Source: JAJDAT01 sp964570665 (GTDB lineage Bacteria > Nitrospinota > Nitrospinia > Nitrospinales > JAJDAT01). From it: 64,000 nt of DNA. The notes beneath the pieces were generated by a model that searched no databases, was not told the origin of the DNA, and worked only from the letters and a program-made list of their open reading frames with translations. The stretch covers positions 10,735-74,734 of the forward strand of contig CAZMZH010000017.1 in assembly GCA_964570665.1 (NCBI GenBank). The letters run 5' to 3'. Positions 52,874 through 61,000 of the stretch are shown here, in pieces; the first letter of the stretch is position 1; every line of letters starts with the position of its first letter. Both the position numbers and the translations under genes were made by a program.

Positions 52874-53302
52874 TTAAAATGTGCGTTGATATTCCAGAGA
52901 AAAAATCATCTCTAATAACCAGTAGGCGTTACCGGAATCCGGTTCTGTTTTGACGTCTACTAAAGTGTCCAAGTAAGGCGCCGTTCTCGAATCTGTGAGA
53001 AGGTTGTCTTCGATTGTTTCTTCTAAATAAATTAAGTCTTCATAATCTTGTTCGGTATGAGACGCATCGTCGATTACAACTCGGACAATGAGCGTTCGTT
53101 CCTTGTTCGAGCAAAGTCCTGCCGATGCGTCTGCTCGTGTTGTTTCGTTTTTTTCTATTGATCCCATAGTTACGAAAAACGTGTTATCGACTACCGTGGC
53201 TGGGATATTTTCTTTATGAAACGAAAGCGTTGATTGCGATAATCCAACGATGTCGTTTAAAACGCTGACCGCCGCATCTCGGATGGTTTGCAAAGTGGCC
53301 AT
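52874..53302 (-). CDS. Probable tail terminator / completion protein
   Basis: 142 residues. 'MATLQTIRDAAVSVLNDI' is an N-terminal helix, followed by beta strands 'NTFFVTMGSIEKNE', 'RTLIVRVVIDDA' and 'YWLLEMIFSLEYQRTF' separated by the acidic helix 'EQDYEDLIYLEETIEDNLL'. This alternation and size fit the tail terminator or tail completion fold (gpU-like) that caps tail tubes. It is the first gene of the cluster, before the tube. GGAG precedes the start by ten bases. Assignment is by fold pattern and position. Confidence 0.5.
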   Translation of the reverse strand: MATLQTIRDAAVSVLNDIVGLSQSTLSFHKENIPATVVDNTFFVTMGSIEKNETTRADASAGLCSNKERTLIVRVVIDDASHTEQDYEDLIYLEETIEDNLLTDSRTAPYLDTLVDVKTEPDSGNAYWLLEMIFSLEYQRTF

Positions 53303-53765
53303 TTGGCTTCTCCAATAAAAAAATTATATTTCTATTAACTAATAGGGAAACACTCAACGATAGTCCCCTACCTATTGTGGATGGCTAAGGGAGCTGACTT
53401 TCTAAAACATTGTTTTAGAAAGATAAAATGTAATTTCGGTTGTAGGTATAGAGCTAAAAATGAATATTCAGTTTGCGCGTTTGTTTGTTGTTGAACTCTT
53501 ATTTGGCAAGGTGAAGTATCTTCCTGGAAGAACAGAAAATATTGTTTTGGTTTTTTGGAAGCCTTATCAATCTCTTAAAAATAAAGATTTGATTTTGGCT
53601 CCCTATATATAGTTGGAGATTTAGGGGTGGCGGTTTTTAACTCTTTGAATTATAAAAAGAAAAAAGAGAAAAAGGGGAGGTAAGGCGGGAGTAATTAAAT
53701 AGATTTGGAACGCTTTAGAAAATAGAAAATATCTAAAAAATTTAAATTTGTCAGGAGCCTAGCTC
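53303..53765. other. Intergenic region upstream of the tail cluster
   Basis: 463 bases without a gene. It contains the palindrome at 53398-53422 (separate entry) and is AT-rich. This is where the promoter of the tail genes should be; I see no good -35/-10 pair on the minus strand, and no copy of the GGGACA operators found at 2245. Confidence 0.4.
53398..53422. promoter_or_regulatory. Perfect 25-bp palindrome upstream of the tail cluster
   Basis: CTTTCTAAAACA, one central T, TGTTTTAGAAAG: two perfect 12-bp arms. No T-tract follows on either strand, which argues against a terminator and for a protein-binding site. It lies 96 bases before the first tail gene. Confidence 0.5.
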
Positions 53766-55499
53766 CTAAAATAAGCCAATAGAACCGCTGGCGTAAACAA
53801 TGCCACTGCTTCCATCCGAAGGTTTGATACCGGTGAGGGGAAGACCGTAGCTGAGCGAAAAGGATATAGGAGGGCGGTATTCCTTAGTTCCGAAACCGCC
53901 GCCTTTTGGCACGTTTATTTGAATGCCGAATCCGCCGCCGGCAATGGATTCCATTTTTGTTTCGCCAGCTAATAATCCGCGGGTGAAGACTTTACCGTAT
54001 TCGAGAAATCCGGTAAACGATATTAACTGACCGATAGTGAATTTGTCGATGCCGAAGGGAAGATTGGAAGGGAAGGGCAATACGTATTCGGTAGCCAAGT
54101 TGTAACCCCAGTCGCCAGATTGCTCGGCTAAGGGGAATCCGCGCACGGTGCCGAAACCGCCAACCGCATATTGATCCGGAGAAAGAGTTCGATTACTGAC
54201 CAGCTGTCCGTTTGCCTTCCAAATAAAATAACTGTTTAAAAACGGCGTTCCCTGATATCTAGTTAAATTTAAAGAAGTTAAAAAGATATCTGCGCTTCCT
54301 TTAACGCGCGAAGGAAGAGCGGCGCTATCGTTAGGAAAAAATCCATACTGAACTTTCCAATCGTAAATATTATTTCCTAAGTAGGAATCGCTAAAATTCC
54401 CGCTGATTCCCATATAAACGTCGCGGACCACGTCGTTACTGGTGGTGCTGCCCAATGCAAAGTTAACAAATTTTTTATGATCGAAACCTGCGCGAAAATT
54501 AAGTCCTGTCGTCTTGTCGCGCAATATGGATTGAGAATATTCTATATTGAAAAGTCGCGTGCGACCGCCGCCTCTTAAAGCGACTAAACTGGCTCCTAAT
54601 GTCTGTTCCGAATAAGTATAAGAAAATTTAAGGTTTTTCCTTCCTAAATCGCTCAATGGGTATTGATAAGAAAATGTTAAGGATTGTTGGTCTAGTTCCG
54701 ACGCCACTCCGCGAAAAAGGAAAAAGTCTCCCAGCACCAAAGAACTACCGGCTGTGGCGGTAATACCGGCACGGTTTTCTCCGGTAAATGGCGAGCCATA
54801 GTTATCGACGTCAAAACTAAACGAATACGGACTGGTTTCGGTGATTTCCAGGACCAAGTCCGAAGTACCCGGCAATTCTCCAGGGCGCAAAATAGACCGC
54901 GCTTGGATACCGGCTAGACTGTTGATTTCCAAAAGAGTGCGTTCCAGAGTTGCCTCTCTAAGGATATCTTCGTCGGCAACCGGTTGCATTCGTTTTAAAA
55001 GGTCTTTCGATTGGGTACGTTTATTTTTTTCGACGGAGATTTTGCCAATTTTCCCTTCGTCAATTTTCATGACAACGGTATCGTCGATCAACTCTTGCTC
55101 GGGGATATAGGCTTTAGCCAGGAAATAACCCGCTTGCGAGTAGTGGGCGGATATTTCTTGGGCCATAAGAGATAAGAGACCTAAAGTTAATTCTATACCC
55201 TCGTCGCCTAGATCGACGATGGGATCTAAGGTTTCGTTATCGAAAAGAGTGTTGCCTTCGATCTTAACTTTTTTCACAAAAAACGAAGGACCGGCGCCAG
55301 GATCGACCAGTTCTCGGCTGTCTTCGATGGTGATGATTTCGGTATTTTCTTGAATCTGAGGATTGAATGATTTTTGTTGGGATTGCCGTAAAGATTTTTC
55401 GGCAATACCGGCTTCTCCCGCGGGCGGAATAGTCACCTGAGCCCCGCTGGGGGCGGTCCATCCGAGGAAAACTAAAAATGTGAGAACAAAAATTATCAT
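53766..55499 (-). CDS. Two-partner secretion outer-membrane transporter (TpsB, FhaC/ShlB family)
   Basis: 577 residues from ATG 55499; a TTG at 55532 would give 588. The signal peptide is 'IIFVLTFLVFLGWTAPSGAQ'. Two POTRA domains follow ('FFVKKVKIEGNTLFDNETLDPIV' and 'DTVVMKIDEGKIGKISVE...'), then a 16-strand-type beta barrel ending in aromatic 'SGSIGLF'. The 'GTVRGFPLAEQSGDWG' block is the family's VRGY loop. The protein exports TpsA exoproteins across the outer membrane by recognising their N-terminal TPS domain; the giant repeat protein at 58061-64000 is the expected substrate. Its gene lies downstream of that substrate on the same strand. Confidence 0.93.
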   Translation of the reverse strand: MIIFVLTFLVFLGWTAPSGAQVTIPPAGEAGIAEKSLRQSQQKSFNPQIQENTEIITIEDSRELVDPGAGPSFFVKKVKIEGNTLFDNETLDPIVDLGDEGIELTLGLLSLMAQEISAHYSQAGYFLAKAYIPEQELIDDTVVMKIDEGKIGKISVEKNKRTQSKDLLKRMQPVADEDILREATLERTLLEINSLAGIQARSILRPGELPGTSDLVLEITETSPYSFSFDVDNYGSPFTGENRAGITATAGSSLVLGDFFLFRGVASELDQQSLTFSYQYPLSDLGRKNLKFSYTYSEQTLGASLVALRGGGRTRLFNIEYSQSILRDKTTGLNFRAGFDHKKFVNFALGSTTSNDVVRDVYMGISGNFSDSYLGNNIYDWKVQYGFFPNDSAALPSRVKGSADIFLTSLNLTRYQGTPFLNSYFIWKANGQLVSNRTLSPDQYAVGGFGTVRGFPLAEQSGDWGYNLATEYVLPFPSNLPFGIDKFTIGQLISFTGFLEYGKVFTRGLLAGETKMESIAGGGFGIQINVPKGGGFGTKEYRPPISFSLSYGLPLTGIKPSDGSSGIVYASGSIGLF

Positions 55500-56065
55500 C
55501 AATCGCTCATTTTTTGGACATAGATTGGCCAATTTAGCAAATCTACACAGTATACCACTTTTGCAAGCGGTAAATGAGCGACTGTTTTGGAAGAAACGAA
55601 TTAATTTTGAGAGTTCAGATAAAGCGAAATAGTTTAGGAGTGTGAGAAAATTTCGCTAGGTTTTTTTATTAAAAGGGGGGTCGGAAGATGGTTTGTGCGT
55701 TAAAAAAAAGAAGAAAGGTTTCATAACGGGGTATCCTTTTGAGGGGGTTCAAAAGAAAAGAGATGTAGCGCTTACTTAATAACATTACTAGAAGATTTAT
55801 ACAACAAATTCTTGGTAGGTGTTAATCTATGCAATGTGCGGATTGGGTAAGGAGTTGATTTATAGAATGGTATCAATCCGTTTTTTGTAAGAAAAAATTA
55901 TTTAAATAAAATGTCGTGGTGATTGGTAGACCAGTTTTTCTTGTTAATTAACTGGGAAACTAGAGTTGTAAAGTCCCTCCATGCGCGTTGATCGAAAAAA
56001 GAACTAATTTATATGGTCACCGTTAAGCTAAAGCTGAACTTTAGTCAGTACAGCCCCCATCGCAT
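55500..56065. other. Intergenic region
   Basis: About 570 bases between the TpsB start and the first palindromic repeat. It is AT-rich. No gene, terminator or repeat was recognised in it. Confidence 0.35.
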
Positions 56066-56118
56066 GTCATTCAGACGAACCCCTTTAGTGGTGAGGAAGA
56101 ATCTCATTGAGAACCTTG
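56066..56118 (+). repeat. Type 1 palindromic repeat, left of the nuclease gene
   Basis: GTCATTCAGACGAACCCC...GTGAGGAAGAATCTCATTGAGAACCTT. Other copies are at 56749, 57065, 57280, 57587 and 57893. The core hairpin is formed by ACCCC and GGGGT in the later copies. This copy stands 110 bases before the GIY-YIG gene. Confidence 0.85.
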
Positions 56119-56227
56119 AATTTTTGATAATAGTTTATAATTTTGCAGAAACAGTTCCTTTAAAAGAAATGATTTATAACAAAATCAATCAAATAAATTT
56201 GTTTTGAATTAAAGAACGTTTGTAACG

Positions 56228-56560
56228 ATGAAAACCTCGAAAACATTTTTTGTCTACATAATGGCCAGCAAGACAGGGGTTTTATACACCGGCGTGACCA
56301 ACGATTTATTTCGCCGTTCCTATGAGCATAAAAATGAAATGAACGAGGGTTTCTCTAAAAAATATGGCGTTAAAAAGTTAGTTTATTTTGAAACGTTTTC
56401 TGATGTTTCTATGGCGATACAAAGGGAGAAACAAATCAAAGGATGGAGTCGTGCAAAAAAAATAGAACTTATTGAAATTAAGAATCACGGTTGGTTGGAT
56501 TTAAGCGAAGCCTGGTTTAAGAGAAATAATTCATCCTCCTCTCCGCACGAATCGTCTTAA
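56228..56560 (+). CDS. GIY-YIG nuclease (UPF0213-type) within a repeat array
   Basis: 110 residues. The GIY-YIG core is seen as 'FFVYIMASKTGVLYTGVTNDLFRRSYEHK' (VYI...YTG, with the Arg pair after it), and 'AIQREKQIKGWSRAKKIELI' holds the catalytic Glu. Single-domain GIY-YIG proteins cut DNA; their substrates are mostly unknown. The gene is on the plus strand, opposite to the TpsA/TpsB genes on either side. It is flanked by a type 1 repeat on the left and a type 2 repeat on the right in inverted orientation, and gene-free copies of the same pair follow, which suggests that nuclease and repeats belong together. Confidence 0.85.
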   Translation: MKTSKTFFVYIMASKTGVLYTGVTNDLFRRSYEHKNEMNEGFSKKYGVKKLVYFETFSDVSMAIQREKQIKGWSRAKKIELIEIKNHGWLDLSEAWFKRNNSSSSPHESS

Positions 56561-56580
56561 AAACCTGAATCGATGCGCAA

Positions 56581-56632
56581 CCGGAAAAATGAGATCCTTC
56601 ACCGATACTTTCGTATCGCTTCTGGATGACAG
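56581..56632 (-). repeat. Type 2 palindromic repeat, right of the nuclease gene
   Basis: Read on the minus strand: CTGTCATCCAGAAGCGATACGAAAGTATCGGTGAAGGATCTCAT, split in fragments elsewhere in this report. It shares GTCAT(T/C)CAGA...GTGA.GA..ATCTCATT with type 1 and therefore is the same family in reverse orientation, with a different hairpin (CGATAC/GTATCG). Other copies: 56907-56957, 57418-57469, 57724-57775. Confidence 0.85.
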
Positions 56633-56748
56633 GTCGTGGGGACGGTTGGAAATAGAAACTACTTTTGTTAATGTTTAAAATGTTTTTCAAAAATGACGAT
56701 TGATGCTAAACCAAAGTTTGTGTTGTTAAAAACCAAATCCTCCCGCGT

Positions 56749-58030
56749 GTCATTCAGACGAACCCCTTTAGTGGTGAGGAAGAATCTCATTGAGAACCTT
56801 GGATTTTTTAGAAGATTTTATAAATTGCGAGAACAGTTCTTTTAAAGGATTGGCGTGAATGTTTTTTTAACGAGGGTTTATAAACTCAAGTTTTTGTATA
56901 TGGCAACCGGAAAAATGAGATCCTTCGTCAGTCCTATGGACTTCCTCTGGATGACAGATCGTGGGGGCGGCTAAAAATAGAGGTTGCCTTGGCTTAATGT
57001 TTGAAAAGCGTTCCAACAACGTGGAAAAATTATTAGGTTTGTTAAAAACCAAATCCTCCCGCGTGTCATTCAGACGAGCCCCGAAGGGGTAAGGAAGAAT
57101 CTCATTGAGAACCTTGAATTCCTTAGAAGATTTTATTTCTTATCATNNNNNNNNNNNNNNNNNNNNNNNNNNNNNNNNNNNNNNNNNNNNNNNNNNNNNN
57201 NNNNNNNNNNNNNNNNNNNNNNNNNNNNNNNNNNNNNNNNNNNNNNGTTTGTGTTGTTAAAACCCAACCCCACCGCGTTGTCATTCAGACGAACCCCGAA
57301 GAGGTGAGGAAGAATCTCATTGAGAACCTTGAATTCCTTAGAAGATTTTATTTCTTATCATGAGCCAGTTTTTTAAAAGGAAGCGATTTGAAATTAACCG
57401 ACCATACCTAAGCGCATCCGGTAAAATGAGATCCTTCACCGATACTTTCGTATCGCTTCTGGATGACAGATCGTGGGGGCGGTTGGAAATAGAAACTACT
57501 TTTGTTTAATGTTTAAAATGTTTTTCAAAAGCGACCACCGATGCTAAACCAAAGTTTGTGTTGTTAAAAACCAAATCCCCCCGCGTGTCATTCAGACGAG
57601 CCCCGAAGGGGTGAGGAAGAATCTCATTGAGAACCTTGGATTTTTTAGAAGATTTTATTTCTTATCATGAGCCAGTTTTTAAAAGGAAGTGATTTGAGAT
57701 TAACCGACCATACCTAAGCGCATCCGGTAAAATGAGATCCTTCACCGATACTTTCGTATCGCTTCTGGATGACAGATCGTGGGGGCGGTTGGAAATAGAA
57801 ACTACTTTTGTTTAATGTTTAAAATGTTTTTCAAAAGCGACCACCGATGCTAAACCAAAGTTTGTGTTGTTAAAACCCAACCCCACCGCGTTGTCATTCA
57901 GACGAACCCCGAAGGGGTGAGGAAGAATCTCATTGAGAATCTTGGATTTTTTAGAAGATTTTATTTCTTATCATGAGCCAGTTTTTTAAGATGACAAGTC
58001 GTGGGGGCGGTTAGAAACTAAGGTTACTTT
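56749..58030. repeat. Array of gene-free inverted-repeat units, about 306-bp period
   Basis: Type 1 copies at 56749, 57065, 57280, 57587 and 57893 alternate with type 2 copies at 56907, 57418 and 57724. The units starting at 57280, 57587 and 57893 are nearly identical for about 300 bases including the spacer ('GAGCCAGTTTTT', 'GTGGGGGCGGTTGGAAATAG', 'AACCAAAGTTTGTG'). The last unit is truncated: its type 2 copy is missing and 'GATGACAAGTCGTGGG' is joined to the middle. An assembly gap interrupts the array, so the true number of units is unknown. No gene lies in 56561-58060. Confidence 0.85.
57147..57246. other. Assembly gap of 100 Ns
   Basis: Exactly 100 N within the tandem repeat array, between two near-identical units. 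This is a conventional placeholder for a scaffold gap, not a measured distance. Confidence 0.98.
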
Positions 58031-58060
58031 TGTTTAATGTTTGAAGAGCGTTCCTAACTC

Positions 58061-61000
58061 CTAACAACCTCCGCCATCCCCACTACCGCCGTTATCGGAA
58101 AAATCGCTCGCAAAAGAAGCTTGTTCGCCTTGCGCTTTATCTTCTTCCGCTTTTACTAAATCCGCAATAGTGGCGCCTGGATTTTCTTCTAAGAATTGTT
58201 TACCTGATATAGCGCCTGGATCATCAGGGTTTGCAACAATATCAGTATTACCATTTTCGTCAACAATAACGGCAGGTCCCGCTGGATCATCTGTAAGGGG
58301 AACGGATCCTCCTTCGGGTACAACAACTGTATCTAAAGCTGTCAATACTTCCGCTGAAGTTGCTGTTTCAATGTTAGAGGCGATAATTGACGGCGCGGTC
58401 GGCGTCGGCGTCGGCGTCCCAATTGCCGCGTCAGCCGTCGGGGTTTCTTCCACCACAGTTGAATCGTCAACAATGTTTCCGTCAACGGTAGCCGTACCGG
58501 TAGTTATTGTGGCGTTGCTTGGATTGGTGACGTCTCCGCCAGCGCTTATGACAATGTTTCCTGTTCCGGCGTGGGCAACTTTGATTAAATCAACTCCGTC
58601 TGTCTCGATTAAATTTATGTTTCCTGAAGTGCTGTTATCTATATCGTAAGAAGCCACTTCCGTGTCAATAGCGTCGTCTGCGGCGTTCGTACCTTTTGAA
58701 CCGTCGTTGCCGATACCGGTGACTGCGTCTATCACCAACCGACCGGTGGTGGCTGTAATATCCGGACTACCAGAGTCGCCGACATCGTCGATGGAACCGC
58801 TAGCGGTTGTCAAAACAACCGCCGTGTCGGAACTACTGGTTGTTACCAACCGACCTAACAAAATATTTTCGTCGGCGGATAAAGCGATGTCGCCGTCGCC
58901 GGCGTCGATAATGATACCGTCAGTGCCGTTGTCGATCATATTTATCGCGCCGCCGCTACCCGCGTCGGAATTGGCGTCGCTGTCCGCCGTTAACGTCACT
59001 CCTCCGGTTGTGGAAGTGATATCCGCAGTTTCCACGGTGAAGGTGATGTCGTCGTCGGAAGTTAAAGTGACCGCTGCGGAAGCCATCAACGCGCCGCCAA
59101 GATTCAATACCTGAGCGTTGCCTGCCATGTCTATAGAAATCGTTGATGTAGAAGTCAACGCGCTGATCGTCGAAGTAGCGGTCAATTCTGCGGAAAAAGA
59201 CCCCGTAACACTACTCAATCCGCTGCTGTTGTCAAATGCTCCGCCGCGTACCGTCAGGTTTTTGGCAATCGTGGTGGTGTTAAAATCAATGGCGCCAGTC
59301 GCTCCGCTCGCTCCAATCACTACGGATGAAAAACCAGCCGCCGTGATAAATCCGACTTCGGTATCCGTTAAGTTGACGGTCCCGGTCGAACCGCTACCGA
59401 TACCGATAGTAGTGCCGGCAGTAGAAGCTTGCAACGTAAAGGTATCCGAACCTGTAAAACTGGAACCTGCTTGTAGATCAATCGCGTCGGCGGTCAATGT
59501 AACGCTACTCGATCCGCCGGTAGCGTTGAGCGCTTGTCCGGCAACGGTCAACGTTCCGGTATTGGCGTCTAAGGTCATATCGCCAGTATCCGAAGTCAAA
59601 TCCCCGCTCACCGTGATGCCGCCAATGGCGTCAATTGAAATGACATTGAATGTGGAAGCGCTGCTAACGGTTGCCAACCCGCCGGAGTTGATCAACAAAG
59701 TGGTTGTAATATTTTGGCTGTTGGCGTTAGTAATGCCATCGATAGTCACCGCGCCGTCGTTGGTATCGCCAATCGTCATGGTGTTGGCGGTGATGTTTTG
59801 CAATTCCGCTCCGTCCAAAGTCCAGTTACCCGCCGTTGCGCCAATGCCGATAGTACCGCTATCGGAAATCAAAAGATTGATGTTGCCCGAAGCGCCTGCA
59901 TCTATGGAACCTGTTAACGTGATGTCGTTTGCAGTGATGGATAAGCCGTTGCTGTTGGTCGTGAGCGTTTGACTGGCCGCAATCGTGAAATCGCCCGTTC
60001 CATTTGCGTCGCTATCGGAATTGAACGCCGCCGAACCTGTGTCGGTTGTGACGCTTCGGTTGAGCGTGATGCCGTTAACGGCGTTTACTGCCAGCGCGTT
60101 AAAGGTTGAATCAGCAGTGTCAAACGAAGCCGATCCGCCCGTGTTCAAGGCGACGGTTCCGGAAATATTATTGCTGTTTGCCGCTGAAATTCCATCGATC
60201 GTTAAATTGCCGTCGGTGTTGTCGCCGATGTTGAGTCCAGTCGCCGTGATTCTTTCCAATTCCGCTCCGTCCAATGTCCAGTTACCGGGTGTCGCTCCCA
60301 ATCCAATGGTTCCGCTATCGGAAACGAGGAACGTGGTAGCGGCAGATCCAGAATTAATATTTCCGGTAATGGTTACGTCGTTAGCGGTGATGGATAGCGC
60401 ATTCCCATTCGTGTTCAATGTTTGACTGGCAGCGATTGTAAAGTCGCCCGTTCCGTCGTCGTTGACATCGGCGTCAATCGCCACAGTTCCCGAAGCGGTG
60501 ACGTTTCCATTTAAAGTTAATCCGTCGCGACTATTGATCGTGATTGCCGAACCGCTGGTATTGGTGGTAGTGACTGTTTCAAGCGTCATCGCGTTGGCGT
60601 TGGCTCCCGTTGCGGTAATTGTAATGGTTCCGCTGCCCGCATTGATGGAAGAACCCGTTGTCATGAAAACCGTATCGCCGGCAGCCGGATTGTTGTCTCC
60701 GTCCAGGTTGTCGGTGTTTGCATTAAGGGTAACTGCGCCCGAACCCGTTCCTGTTATGCTTCCTGCGGCCGAAAAGAATACCGCTTCCGCCGCGTTGATT
60801 GTTGTGGCTCCGGCTGAGGTCAAGGCGCCTTGAATAAATACGTCAAAATTATCTCCGGTTGATGATAAAGAGAGATCGCCCGTATCGGTGGTCACCGCAA
60901 CGTTATTGATGATTTCATTAGCCGCCGATACTGTTAAAGCGTTAAATGTTGAAGCTCCGGTACTAAAAGTAACGCTACCGCCGGTGGTTAAAGTCAGCGT

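Noticed and set aside
56013..56207. 64-aa ORF left of the nuclease gene
   Set aside because: Its central part is a translation of the type 1 repeat, so it is not an independent gene.
56867..57052. 61-aa ORF within the repeat array
   Set aside because: It is a translation of a type 2 repeat and its spacer.
56749..58030. CRISPR array
   Set aside because: The period is about 306 bp, spacers are nearly identical rather than unique, the repeats are inverted pairs, and there are no cas genes.
59118..59972. Long plus-strand ORFs opposite the TpsA gene (also 61071-61637, 61653-62231, 62727-63626)
   Set aside because: They are antisense shadows of a repetitive, codon-biased gene; composition is Ala/Val/Pro with no start signals.
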